DNA from: Pseudofabraea citricarpa
Lineage: Eukaryota > Ascomycota > Leotiomycetes > Helotiales > Dermateaceae
DNA: 64,000 nt
Direction of reading: 5' to 3'
Assembly: GCA_029641185.1 (NCBI GenBank)
Contig: JAPWGK010000008.1
Coordinates: 310,001-374,000, forward strand
Under the pieces are notes generated by a model, which was not told where the DNA came from, made no database searches, and saw only the letters and a list, made by a program, of their open reading frames with translations. The stretch's first letter is position 1. Each line of letters opens with the position of its first letter. Below, piece after piece: positions 47,554-59,654 of this stretch. A program made the translations under genes and the position numbers.

Positions 47554-49209
47554 ATGTCAGCCGACGACCAAGCATTCCTCGATATCGTGAGTCTCCCCGC
47601 AGTTATCTCCAGCGCATGCCTTTCTAACCCTCATGCTCTAGCTCTCGTCGGTCCCCAACGACGTCCGACGGTACTCGAACGAGGTCGCCGACTACATCGA
47701 CAGGCACATCGAGCGCGCTGCAAGCGTACTTCGAGAAGCGCTGTCGTCTTCAGAATGGATCCCGGAATCTGCACGACCGCGCGCGCCTGCTCGCTCCCAG
47801 CCGGTTCTGTCGTCGTTCCATGGTTCGTCGTCATCCCCGACGTACACGGCCGTCGCGCGATGGGTGTCGAACAATAAATTCTGGACGGCCGTCATTGTCG
47901 TCGCTGTGGGCGGTGTCACGTATCAGATCGTGCGGAAGAGTAAGAAGCAGAAGAAACGCAGAGGAAAGAGGGCTGCCAATGGAGCGAGGATGGAGGTATG
48001 TTATATTTTCTTCTTTCCTTTTTTTCTCTCTGTCTTTTCACTTTCTACAAAATCAAGGCGCCGGCTTGTGAGATAAATAACTGATTGGGGGACTTGTAGG
48101 TTGTGGTTATTGCTGGCTCGCCGTCCGAACCACTCACCAAATCGGTTGCGTTGGATTTGGAGAGGAGAGGGTTTATCGTCTATGTGGTGTGCAGTTCGAT
48201 TGAGGAAGAAGTCATGGTACAGAATGAATCGCGACCGGATATCAAACCGTTGATGATCGATGTCGTTGATGTACGTCTTTATCCGTCTTCCCTTCTCAAA
48301 AATAACACTTACTGATGTTTATATCGAATCTAGCCATCAAGTGCGCGCGCAGCAATCGAGCGATTCACACTCCATCTCCAAACACCACATACCGTCTTCC
48401 AAGGCGCACGCTCACATTTCCTAAGTCTACGGTCACTGATCCTCATCCCGAGCTCAACGTATCCCTCAGCACCAATCAGCACGCTCTCACCGGCAACATT
48501 CGCCGACGTGCTGAACACGCATCTGACAGATCCAATATTGACCATCCAGTCCTTCCTTCCACTACTCACCTCGTTACCATTCAGCCACCCATCTACCAGC
48601 TCTTCACCACCGCAACCCAAACCCTCAATCGTCCTGCTCACACCATCCATAATCCCCTCCTTATCCCCAGCTTTCCACGCCCCAGAATCAAGCGCCGTCG
48701 CAGGCCTCTCGGCATTCACGCGCGTTCTGCGCTCCGAGCTCTCACCTCTCGGCATCGCGGTATCGCACCTCCAGCTCGGCAACTTCGACACGTCGTCGTT
48801 CGCGCCCAAGAACCAGCTGCAAGCGCTGCGGGCCGAGTCGCAGCAATGGACTGACGGGGCGCGGCAGCTCTACGGGGCTGACGTCACGAAAGGCCGCGGC
48901 CGAGTCGGCCGCGGAAGTAGTTTACGGCTGCTGAACGATACCGTCTTCGACGCTATGGTCTCGGGCACGGGACGCACCATCAGAGTCGGCCAGGGCGCTA
49001 TGGTGTATGGGTTTATTGGCACGTGGGTGCCTAAGGGATTGGTGGGTTGGATGATGGGCATGCGTGGATCGAGAGGCGGGATCAGGAGTTCTGGCGCGGG
49101 CATTATCAGGAACGAGACATATTCTGCCTCTGCTTCGGGGCCGGTTAGTCCCGGAACGGGCATGGATGAGAGCGAGTATATCTCTGTGTTTGGACAAGGG
49201 GAGGGGTGA
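47554..49209 (+). CDS. DUF1776 short-chain-dehydrogenase-like membrane protein
   Basis: Exons 47554..47586, 47642..47995, 48100..48270 and 48334..49209 give 477 aa. The N-terminus (MSADDQAFLDILSSVPNDVRR) leads to one membrane segment (about residues 97-114, FWTAVIVVAVGGVTYQIV) followed by a Lys/Arg cluster, placing the rest probably in the cytosol. The Rossmann-like part starts VVVIAGSPSEPLTKSVALDL, then DIKPLMIDVVDPSSARAAIE, and the Ser-rich stretch SIVLLTPSIIPSLSP precedes FTRVLRSELSPLGIAVSHLQLGNFDT. The usual YxxxK active site of short-chain dehydrogenases is not evident, so enzymatic activity is doubtful. Relatives include yeast Tda5. The gene follows the M61-like gene on the same strand by 214 bp. 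Confidence 0.9.
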
Positions 49210-50790
49210 GATGACGACTGATGTGACAGTCATCAAGCTCCATCTTTCTTTGGGTAGGACTTGGAATTGGCTGGAGCGGACGCTATTGGACGAGGTTTTA
49301 ATTAAGTCAAGAAAGAAGGGACGGTTGGGTTTACACGGACGGCGTTCTCTTCCTTTTTTCCTCTCTATCTTCCTAATCTCTTTTTTGCGATTCCTTTTCT
49401 AGGGGGGTTCTCATTTTCCTCTCATCCATATATAGAGAGCAATAATGAGAGAGATGGAAAGAAAGAAGAAAAATAAGCATACATGCATGTAATGATATGC
49501 TATGCTATGCTATGCTATGCTATGCTATACTATACTATCTCCACTCGCTCGATCCGCCACGATAAGACAGGACACTTCTCGAAAAGAGAATCATAGCAAA
49601 ATCAAAACAAGATCCAAATCAAGAATCGCAAAGTCTTCTCCTCCTAGTGCTTGATGGTTTTCTTTCAAGATATGTCTCGAGAGCTTCAGCTCGAACTGAT
49701 ATAGGAAACAAGGCAAAGGAAAAGAAAAGAAAGAGGTTACCCAAGTTAGTTCGATAGGCTTCTTAAGCGAGCGAGCGAGCGCTTCCTCTTTGAACTTGAA
49801 GGAGCAAAAGAACGAGCGAGAGAAACAAAAGTTGAGGAAGAAGAAAAACAGAAGAAGAAACCGAGGAGGAGTTTCTAATACCGAGAAACCGCCTCCCCCA
49901 CCTCCCCCTAAAGAGCGGGAGAAGAAAATGGTGGTTCACAAATTACTGCAGGGCCCAGAGAGTGCGGGAGATCAGAAGAGGAGCCCTCTATTAGATGTTC
50001 AGGGATGGGAGTAGAGTAGTGAGTGAGTGAGAGAAGGAGAAGGCTTTCTTTTTCTTCTTTCTTTTCTTCACACAAATGGTTTGGAACTTCAGATGAGTTG
50101 TGAACTCTCACATGTAAAACAAGCTTCCTAGTAAGTCGAGGTAGGGTGGAAGGGCAAAGATACCTAAAGTAGCCCCCTGGCCTAGGTACTTAGTCGAGTA
50201 GGGAATGCCAACTATAGATCCAAGCTACTGAGATATATCAATCTTTACCTTCTCAGGTAAATCTTGGATGTGAGAAAAGAAGAGAAGGGGGAACAAATAA
50301 ATCGGATCCACGCACGCAGGTATGCAATCAAGTCCGTCGCACGCCCCAAAGGTAATAAGTATATTAATCTCCTAATCAACATATAACTAGGTAGGTAGGT
50401 AAAAAGCAGAATAAGCCACCCACCCCCCGTTGCCAATTTTCCTCTTCCTTTTCCTTTTCCTTTTTCTTTGCCTTTTTCCGTTCTGATGAGAAAAGAAAAT
50501 ATCCCTCTAGATCCTCCCCTTCCCCCTTTTTTGGTTTCCCACCATCCCCCCACTCCAATTCGCTATGCTAAAGTTTCGATTTGGTCCTTGGATGATACCA
50601 CGATGAAGAGGAAGAAGAAGGAGAAGAAGAAGAACGTCGATCAAGATCTATGAAATTTGCTGGATGTTGGTGCTGGTGTTAGTATTGGTTCGACAGTAAA
50701 ACAAGATTTCGGTTTTAAAATCTACCCCTGCCATTGGTGGAATATGAATTGAACCATAGTATAAGTTTGGGGGGTTTTTTGGTTGGAAAT
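49210..50790. other. convergent 3' intergenic with microsatellites
   Basis: No gene. Holds the TATGC pentamer array (49496-49530), an A/G-rich segment near 49790-49870 and a T/C-rich segment near 50430-50530. Confidence 0.55.
49496..49535. repeat. TATGC pentanucleotide microsatellite
   Basis: Seven head-to-tail TATGC units followed by two TATAC variants. Confidence 0.9.
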
Positions 50791-52228
50791 TTAATTGTGT
50801 AGAGCTTTGAAGCCGGTTTTGATGAGACTTCTCTGTCCGGGTGGTGCGTCGGCTGTTCCCTATTTTTGGTAGTCAGCATCGCTAGTTTGGCCATAATGCA
50901 ATGTGATTGGAGAGTCTATTTGATCTTATAAAAATATAATGAATGGAAGGAATGGAGGGATACATACAGTCCAGTAAAACAGTCCCTGCCATCATAAAAA
51001 TCTATTAGCATTTTCACAGCGAGGATAAATGAACACACACAATAAGAAATAAAAGAGAAAGGGAAAACTCACACCTAACCGTTTCTCCCGCACATATCTC
51101 GCCTTTGAACGCACGGTCTCGGGATTATCATACGAAACGAACCCTCCATCACCACCAGTACACCAAGCCGCAGCCGTGGCATTATCGACATACTCTTGCG
51201 TACCTGGTCGAGGGAGATTCTTATATTCAAACGTCCCCTCATCTCCTCCATGGCCCGAGTAATTTTGACCTGGGCCGCTAGCACTCAAGAAACTACGGCC
51301 GTAAACAGGAATTCCAAGGAGGATTTTCGAAGCTGGGAAGCCGGTAGAGACAACGTAATCCACGGCTGCTGAACCAGAGGGCTCACCGTGGTGGCGGGCA
51401 AAAAGTTGTGCGTGGTGACCAGACTTTTCGGACCAGGAACCTGTAAAGTCATAGGCCATGAGATTGATTAAATCGAGGTAGTCTTGTGCTTGGTAGAGAT
51501 TGATGTTTTGCAGGGCCCATTGACCTGCTGGTAGAGCCGCTGTGAGAAGGTATTGGTCGTCGGGTAGGTAGATTCGGATTGCTGCGAGGAGGGAGAGGAA
51601 GTCACGGCCCTGCTGGGGATCAGAAGGGTGTTCCCAGTCGACTGTAAGAACGAGAGTTAGCCGACCAGTATCACGGATATTTAGTGTAACGACCTACTGT
51701 CAATGCCGTCAAATCCTGACGCTTCTACCAATCCGAGTGCTGATCGACCAAAGTTATCTCTCGTCACTGCACTGCTGGCAACCGACGCGAAGTTATGACT
51801 TCCTCCACCACCACCACCTATGGACAAGATGACCTTCAGATGCCGGTGTTGTCTTTTCAATTGCATAAGCGATCCCAAGCAGCCTGTGGTTCCATCAACT
51901 GGCATTTGAAGATCCGCCCAGTCATCACCTAGCTGTTTAGGTTGTCAGTGAAAGTTTAGCACAGGTACTCACCAGGACTCACCACAACACCGCCGTCTGG
52001 TGCTACACTGGCAAAGGCGTAGAAGACATGGCTGATGCAGCTGAAATTCAACGTGGCCGGAGTCTCCCCTCGGTATGCTCGGTAGTTAGGATAGTAAACT
52101 GCATTTGCTAGCATAAGTGCTTCACTCCGTGCTACTAGAGCTGCCTGCGAGGGTCGACGAGCTTGATGTAGGGGTCTCGAGTTCCATGGGATGGGTGGAG
52201 GCTCGCCATATCCGCCATATGATGCCAT
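50791..52228 (-). CDS. GH18 chitinase, no signal peptide
   Basis: Exons 52228..51973, 51928..51698, 51641..51073, 50985..50968 and 50859..50791 give 380 aa. The fourth exon is 18 nt (encoding GLFYWT) and is needed to make the C-terminal block GGLFYWTGTADAPPGQRSL. Starts MASYGGYGEPPPIPWNSRP, a Pro-rich leader and not a signal peptide. Family blocks: NAVYYPNYRAYRG, VILSIGGGGGG, then catalytic FDGIDIDWEHP with D162, D164 and E166 (the acid), LINLMAYDFTGSW, and LLGIPVYGRSF. All catalytic residues are present. It is like class III/V plant-type GH18 enzymes of fungi that act in cell-wall remodelling or autolysis; lack of secretion signal suggests a cytosolic or unconventional route. Confidence 0.94.
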
Positions 52229-54812
52229 GTTGGAAACGCTCTTGGATTTGAGGTCTATCTAGTTCATGGACCAATTGATGGCGCATTCCGAGAGGCCAAG
52301 ATGGAAGGTGGTGGTAGGTTGATCTTAGATTAGATTAGCGACTGGCGGATGGTAAGGTAGGTCTGAACAATGTAATATCATGTCATGTATCTTACTTCAA
52401 GGGAGAATAAAGTTCAGATACAGCTACTATCCACCAGGCTGAATTCGGTTGACGGATGAATAGGCAAAGCACGAGTCTGATAACGGAAGGGGACACAACG
52501 GTTTGGCCAATAGACTAGACGGCAGATCATGGGCAGGGTGGGCAGAATTTACTGGTACAGAAATATGGGGAAGGGTATTGTAGGTGTGTAGGATTGTGCA
52601 GGTGTGTGTGGGGATACTGAGATCTCTGGGACCTCCAGCATGTTATTGGTGTGTATGACCGCACAAAATTCAGGGAAGACCTGATCTAGTTATACTAAGC
52701 ACGCCTGGGCAGAATCGTGGCGCTTTTGGGTTCCCTTTTCCATTTTTCTGAGAGCATTAGGCTGGAGACCTAACGGTAATGTGACGAAGCATTCCTGCTG
52801 CACTCACTAAGAGCTAGTGTAGCTGGCGAGCCTCGACCGGGTTCGATTTCTGACATACAATACACTTATGTACAGTACATATACCTCGATGGTGATATTA
52901 TCGAGCTTGGCTTTGTCACGGGCTGCTCCTACAACCATCTTCAGACAGGAGTGGGCAGCTGCAGGGGCGAGCGCAGGCACAAAGTGGCCCTGTTCAAGTT
53001 TGATGCCATCATAGTACAGTGGGGTGAGCTGCACTGCTTACCTAGGTACAGGCAATGCATGAATCGTAGGTGGCCCGCAGTCCGCAGTAGCAGTAGCAGT
53101 AGTGATAGTAGTAGTGGCAGTGGTAGCCGTCACGGTAGTAGTCTTGCCCGTCGTGTGAGCACAGCAGCACGGATGCAACGAGAGAGGAGAAGGAATCCAT
53201 GTCAACACGATGCTGACATTGAGTGGCTTGTGGTGGCTTATCAGGTAAAAATCGGATTCCGGATCCAGAGGTTAAAACCTTGAGATGCAAATCTGCAGAT
53301 GACCCTTAACTCTCCGAGCAAGGCTAGGATGTGCACATAAGAATTCGGACAGCAGTTGCGGTGAGAGCGAGCAGAATGGTGAGTACAGACAGGTGACAGA
53401 CGCATAATCAATTCATTGGGGGCCGAGAGTGCAGTAGTGGGCATGGAGACGATGGACTTTTCCCACCTGCACGCCTCCACCACCTGCACATGGTCTTCTT
53501 CTCCGGGCTTATCCCAGCGCTGAGGTGGTCGATGATGATTCAGATATTCTGGGAGTTAACCAGTCATGTATAGCGAAGAGACTGCTGCTGATGGGTGATG
53601 GATGGATGGATGATGGGAGGTGACCAGTCCAGTGATGGGATGTGGGTGGTGGGTGGTGGTGGTGGTGAATGGTGGTCGCAGTGCTGGCCGATGGTGGAGA
53701 TGGAGGGGGAGACAGTAGTCGACGGTAGGTGGTAGGTGGTAGTTGTTCGTCGGATGATGGAAACTCAGTTAGGAAGTCTGGACTTTGCACGATGCAGCAG
53801 GAGCGGCCACTGACGCCGATTCGGTCTCTAGTGTGGGTGTGTTGAAGAACCCCACCTCGGCTATTCTGACATCTGCTGTGCTACCGTCTGTTGTTACCTC
53901 AACTCATATTATGACCAACTTGGGAATCCTGTCTTGAGTCGGTGAGCAGAATTAGCAGTAGCAATAGGCAAGCAGGTAGGCAAGGCGTACATTGATGTAT
54001 GTATGTGTATGCGGGAGGGGAAACATTTCCCGTCCAGCAGCCATCAGCCATCAGCCAACAGCCAACAGCCAGCATCCAGCAGCCACCAGCCACCAGAGCA
54101 AACATGCGTTCCTGGCTTTTCTCTCTTCGTGCAGCAGCAGCGCAGGCAAAAGCACTGTCCCTGTACCCCAAAATGCAGAACACCAGCATGCTGCAGCGTG
54201 CAGTGCAGAACAGACCACAAGCACGGCACATCGCAGGCCTGGCAACAACCGTCTTAAGCTGAAGATGCATATCATAACATGTGCCTTATCCCTGCTGGTG
54301 AAGTCGTGCAGAAGGGATTATTGCGCCATGACTGGCTGCAGGGCTCATCGTCGCTCGTCGTTCGTCGTTTAGCACACATCCTTCGGCTGATCTGTGTTTG
54401 GACTTCCGCTACGTGCTTGACAGCCGCCGACGCACGCTTGTGTTGTCGTACCGTAGTTTCTGGCTGTTGTGGTGGAGCAGAACAGAGTAGAGCTGATCTT
54501 GGCCGGGCTAAACTTGATTCTTGGTTTTTGTTGAGGATGGTTGTACAGTAGCAAGAGTGAAGACTTGAGAGTTAAGAGTTAAGAGTTAAAAATCAAGACG
54601 GTAAGTGGTTACACAGCAGGCATGACAAAATGGGGAATCCTCGGTTCGCTCTCTTCTGTGCTGCCTGGGTGCCTGGCCTGGGCGGTCAACCCTGTTCTCC
54701 AAACACAGTCTAGCGCAATCAATCATCAACAATCGCGTTTCCCACAGCTCAAGCTGAAGCTCAGCTCTGATCCGTACTCGATCTTCCAACACATACACCT
54801 TCACCACCGATC
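52229..54812. other. gene-free region with trinucleotide-type repeats
   Basis: 2.6 kb between the chitinase start (-) and the Yth1 start (+), so it includes two divergent promoters. Small repeats: AGTAGC near 53090-53130, GATG near 53585-53610, and CAGCC-type near 54030-54105. ORFs are short and low-complexity; I see no supported gene. Confidence 0.55.
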
Positions 54813-55636
54813 ATGGCTCAAATCCTCTCCAAAGGCCCATCCGCCACCGACCTCTCCCACCAGATCCTGTCGCACAACGCACCACAATACACCTTCTCCT
54901 TCACACCCTTCCTGTCTGCCACCTACCGCCACGGCCTGTCCCCCTCGCGGCCAACATGCAAAGCCTACCTCCAGGGCCACTGTCCCCTAGGCAGTTCGTG
55001 TCCCGACAAGCACACCTCGGCTTCCTCGACGTCGAATTTCAATAACCTCGTGTGCAAGCATTGGCTACGCGGATTATGTAAGAAGGGCGAATCATGCGAG
55101 TTCCTGCACGAGTTCAACCTGCGCAAGATGCCCGAGTGCAATTTCTTTGTGCGGAACGGGTACTGTTCTAACGGAGGTATGTCATTACGATTTTTACGTA
55201 GGGAAGAATACATGCTAATTAAAAACCAGAGGAGTGTCTATACCTACACACTGACCCGTCAGCCCGTCTCCCGCCCTGTCCACACTACGACCGAGGTTTC
55301 TGCCCCCTAGGACCGCGCTGCTCCAAGAAGCACACACCCAAGCAGATCTGTGAGTTTTACCTCGCGGGCTTCTGTCCGGACGGGAGCAAGAACTGCAGGA
55401 AAGCGCATCCAAAATGGCCCACGAATCTCGAGGCGCCCACCGTCAAGATTGAGAAGACGGCCGAGGAGAAAGAGGAAGAAGCGAGAGAGTTGAAGGAGAG
55501 GATGGAAGCGGACGAGGAGCGCGAGCGTGAGAAATGGCGTGAGATGAATGGCGCGAGCGGAGGCGGTGGTGGGAGGGGCGGGAAGTGGGAGTATAGAGGC
55601 AGAGGAAGGGGGCAGAGAGGAAGAGGGAGATATTGA
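54813..55636 (+). CDS. yth1: Yth1/CPSF30 mRNA 3'-end processing protein
   Basis: Exons 54813..55176 and 55230..55636 give 256 aa; the 53-bp intron interrupts the third zinc finger. Five CCCH fingers are visible in order: [61 protein letters not shown] (across the intron), [20 protein letters not shown] and [21 protein letters not shown]. The tail is Glu-rich and then Gly/Arg-rich ([17 protein letters not shown]). This is the CPSF30 architecture: the subunit of the cleavage and polyadenylation factor that recognises the AAUAAA signal with its second and third fingers and binds Fip1 through the later ones. It is an essential nuclear protein in yeast. Promoter is shared space with the chitinase. 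Confidence 0.97.
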
Positions 55637-57119
55637 GTGGTTACGATTTCTTTTCGTGCATATCATGATTGATGAGCTCGACCTGCTCGAACGACCCAAG
55701 GTCAGGCAATGTGTGTTGAGGCAGTATGTGTTGTATGTTGTGTGCAGCAACAGCAGCATCAAGGAAGAAGAAAAGGAAAGAGAAAAGCAAGGCCGAAGCA
55801 GAAGAAGAAAAAAACGACGGAGGAAAAGCTCAAAGGATACACATACATTCGGAGGAAGTAACGAAAGGCAGAAACTGCATCACATCACATCGCGTCGCGA
55901 GCTGTCTGTTGTGCTCTACGCAGATGCAAGAGGCACGCAGGCAAGCCGGATGCAAGCAGCCGCAACCAGCCTCAACGGGCATGAAAAACAAACAAATCCC
56001 TGCACTACTGTCCCTGCACTCCTTGGGCTCGCATATGTCAAATACCCAGCACGCACACACGCACGTAAGCAGGACAGGCAAGCAAAAAGGAGGCAAGTAA
56101 GCTACCGAGGCACAGGGGCAGAGCGAGCAAGAGAGAGAGTGAGAGAGAAAGTAATCGACGTAATGTAATGTACAACACGTACCACTTTGCAGGTAGATGC
56201 CTAGACAGAAGCATATCATCGAAACAAAGTCTTTGGTGGCAAAAGGGGGGTACTAATTCTCTCGTGGGGCCAAAAAGAAAAGAAAAGAAAAGAAAGGGAC
56301 GTGTTCCTGCCAGGTCATCTTTGTATGTGATGTGATGTGATGATTCATGATCGATGATAGAATGGTGAGGTATTTATCCTCTCTTCTCTTCTCTCGCGTA
56401 CCAACGATCTCAGCTACCCTAGACTTGGAATCGGAATCGAAACCGGAAGAAACACAACACAACACAGCTTGGTCCAAGTCTGGCCAGCCAGACCCAGACC
56501 TGCTCGCTCCAGACCTCACCCAGCTCCGATGAAGATAAAATAAGAAATTAAAAAATAAAGACATGGCAAACGAACATCTCGCTCTCTCTCCACTTATCCT
56601 CTCCCTCCCTTGATCTACCTAGGTACCTACACACAAGACAAGAAGAACTTCTTCTTTAAAAAAAAAAAAAGAGGGTTGAGAAGAGGAGAAGAGCTACACG
56701 CCATCCATCTAATATCTATCTCATCTTCACCTCTTCTACACATCCTCTCATCCCAAACCCAATTCCATACCGTGCTCTTTCCCCTCCCCTCCCCTCCTTT
56801 AGTTGGCTAGCTACCAAGGGTAGATCCCCAACTCTCGCGCCCACCAACTGACTATATCTCTCATTCCTGCACTGACCCGCCTCCCCGAAAAGATGAAGAG
56901 CAGGAGGATTGATTGTTTGTTTGATTAATTGAGTGAGTGAGTGAGTGAGTGGCTGACTGTTTCATAGAGGGACAAGCAGGCAAGGGATGGCTGGATGGGT
57001 GGCTCATAAGAGTGAGAGGAAGAGTACCAACCTCCTATACCCAGCCAGGAAAGTAACCTAACCTAGGTTAACCTACCGGCTTTGAGGAATAAGTAGGTAA
57101 GTTAGCGTCAGTAGTAAAA

Positions 57120-57165
<46 letters not shown>

Positions 57166-57671
57166 TCTCACTCACACTCATATAGCACAAAAGTCAAGCA
57201 AGAGCTAAAAACACAATCGAAGTCAAAGTTTTTGATTCGTTCTTTCTCTCTTTCCCACTCTCCCTCCTTTCTTTCTTGATTTCCGTTAACGCCATACAAT
57301 ACAAAAAAACCCCCACTCACACAGAGAAAGGAGAACACACGACACACACAGCAAGAGCACACACAAAACAAAAGAGAAGAGAAAGAAAACAAGAAGAAAA
57401 AACTCCACTCCTCCTCTCCCTCCCTCTCTCGGATAAATCAAAAGAAATCCAGTCCGGTGTCAAAATATTCCTCCATACCATCCTGTCCCATCAGAACGCC
57501 AGAGCCATGCAAGTTGAGTAGTAGTGAGCAATAAGTGAGTGAGAGTTCCAATCCATGACAAACCTGAACTCGAGAACATTCTCATCTTATCTCGATATCA
57601 TAAAAGACACATACAGCGAAAAGAAAAAAGAAAAAGATCGAGAAACAATGCAGGTATAGAACAAAAAAGGA
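55637..57671. other. convergent 3' intergenic with microsatellites
   Basis: Between the stops of yth1 (+) and rlmA (-). No gene was recognised. Carries A/G-rich stretches (55750-55830), AAAG repeats (56275-56300) and a CA array at 57119-57163. Confidence 0.55.
57119..57163. repeat. CA dinucleotide microsatellite
   Basis: About 22 uninterrupted AC/CA units. Confidence 0.95.
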
Positions 57672-59654
57672 TCAAGGTTCGTGCTTCGCCCTCTTCGCGT
57701 CACCGCCTCCCTCGCCTTCGGGGCTCTTTCGCTTCTCTGCCGACGGCGCGCGCTCACCACTATCTTCTCGCAAGAAACTCGGTCCCGATCCTACTACGGG
57801 AGTGGCAAAGTTCAGCGGACTCGGTAACGTGTTACCGTCACCGTTCGCTCGGAAATTCCATTCCGGGTAGAAGGAGCTGGGCGAGGGCAGGAACTCGTTA
57901 TTCATGAATCTGCTCGGGAGCGCCGATACAGGAGTATCGATGTTCATATTGTTATTGTTCGAGTTGGACCCTTGAGAGTTTTGAGTAGGTTGGGAAACAG
58001 GATGAGGTCGCGCAAATGGGTTGGGAGGACCAGATGCACCAGCAGAGAGTAGAGCAGACGCTGAAGGCGAAGGAGGTGGAAGAACAACACCAGAAGAATG
58101 TGAACTCGAACCCTTACGCTGAGGAGGATGTGAACCAATTGCACCAGTAGATTCTCGAGGTGATGACGCTGAGTCTGCAGTTGCAGAACCCCCATCTGAA
58201 GGCTCGTCGGGAATCTGGACTTTGAGTACGGGACGCTTTCCACCAGCGGCGCCAAGTTGAGCACTATTGGTACGAGAGGGAGGAGTAAAACCATCAGGCA
58301 TGGAAGAAACGGATGACATGGAAACACGATTCTTATTATGAGTTTGTGCACGTGGTGGCGGAGGTGATGGATTCGGCCGGTTTACAGTACCCACATCAAT
58401 TGACTGTGATCTATTGGAAGCAGTGGCATCTGCCCTAGGAGTTTCAATATTGGTAGTTGAACTTGCCCAATGCTGCGAGAGGATAGAGCGGCTCTCATCA
58501 ATAGGTGTGAATATGCTTCTTGACTTGATGGACATCCTCTTGACTGGTTCTAGTGAATGTTGAGGTTCGGGTTGCTGCCGTTGTTCTTCTTCGTGGTTTT
58601 GCTGGATCGATTGGGGAACTTGGATCGGTTGTGGAACTTGGAGCTGCTGCTGTGGCTGTGGTGGAGAGGCCGTCTGACGAGATGGCGGTCTCTCCTGTTT
58701 AATAAACCCAGCTGGAGTAGCCTGTCTCCGTTGATCTTCCATATACACTTGTTGGACTTGTTGTGGCGGCGGTATATGCTGCTGCTGTTGCTGCTGCTGT
58801 TGCTGCTGCTGTTGGGGGTATTGCTGGTATTGGGGCGGGGGTGCTTGGTGGGGCATTACTTGAGGATGACCTTGCATGTGTGGTGGCATGGCATGCGGGT
58901 GAGGTTGCATTCCTTGACCGTTTTGTGGTTGATATATTGCAGGATGTGGCACGTATGCATAATTATTAGGGGGTGGATGTGGGCCTTGGGGCATATGCTG
59001 TGATAGATTTGAACCAGGTCTTCGAGGTCCGTTGCGCGAAGATGGCCGAGAGCCCATCTGCGGCTGCGGAGTATGTTGACGTTGGGGGTGTTGGGGGTGT
59101 TGGGGGTGGTGAGTAAAGACGCCATTGGGAATTGGTGGTGATGCGGAGGGGGTGTGCTGTCGCATGTGTTGGTAGGCCGGATTATGGGTTTGGAAATGCG
59201 GAGGCATCATCTGATTTTGAGGCTCGACGGAGCCGTGATGAGAAGGACCAGAGCCTACCGGATCATCGTCTTCGTCGTCATCATCCCCCTTGCCATTAAA
59301 ATCCGCCGGGCCTTTGTGTTCGTTGGCACCGCCATACTAAAAATTTGTCAGTCCGGATGCATTCATGCTTGGGCTGCGATCACACATACATATTGGTATC
59401 TCGTCAAAATCTCTCCAATATCGCTACTCGAGTACTCATACAGCTTCTTGTTGTTCCCAAAGATGATTACCGCAACATCGACTGAGCAGAGGACGGAAAG
59501 CTCATGCGCCTTCTTGAAGAGACCGCCTTTGCGCTTGAGAAAGGTTCTGCGGGCACGGATTAGTCCAAGTCGGACACGGCAGACGAAGAGCTACTTACAC
59601 CGAACGGTTCCTGTCATCCTTGATGGCCTTGATCTCAATCTTTCTTCGACCCAT
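57672..59654 (-). CDS. rlmA: MADS-box transcription factor RlmA/Rlm1-like (MEF2 type)
   Basis: Exons 59654..59599, 59546..59390 and 59336..57672 give 625 aa. The MADS-MEF2 domain is at residues 1-85, beginning [20 protein letters not shown], then [20 protein letters not shown] and [18 protein letters not shown], followed by [17 protein letters not shown]. The rest is an intrinsically disordered, Pro/Gln/His-rich activation region with a run of 12 Gln (246-257), a basic middle with [19 protein letters not shown], and the conserved C-terminal blocks [19 protein letters not shown] and [11 protein letters not shown]. Fungal Rlm1/RlmA is the target of the Slt2/MpkA cell-wall-integrity MAP kinase and activates wall-synthesis genes. 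SP/TP sites in the tail are typical MAPK targets. Introns are 52 and 53 bp. A long gene-free region lies upstream. Confidence 0.96.
58779..58814 (-). repeat. poly-Gln coding repeat in rlmA
   Basis: CAG/CAA codons for 12 consecutive Gln, read on the plus strand as CTG/TTG triplets. In-frame, so length variation would change only the Gln run. Confidence 0.9.

Noticed and set aside
52807..52860. GGTTCGATTTC resembling a tRNA T-loop
   Set aside because: No complementary T-stem or acceptor stem can be formed around it.
57944..58351. Minus-strand ORF inside rlmA
   Set aside because: Shadow frame of the real exon; no independent start or splice support.
58557..59003. Leu-rich ORF on the plus strand
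   Set aside because: It is antisense to the Gln/Pro-rich part of rlmA; CAG/CAA codons read backwards give Leu/Cys runs.
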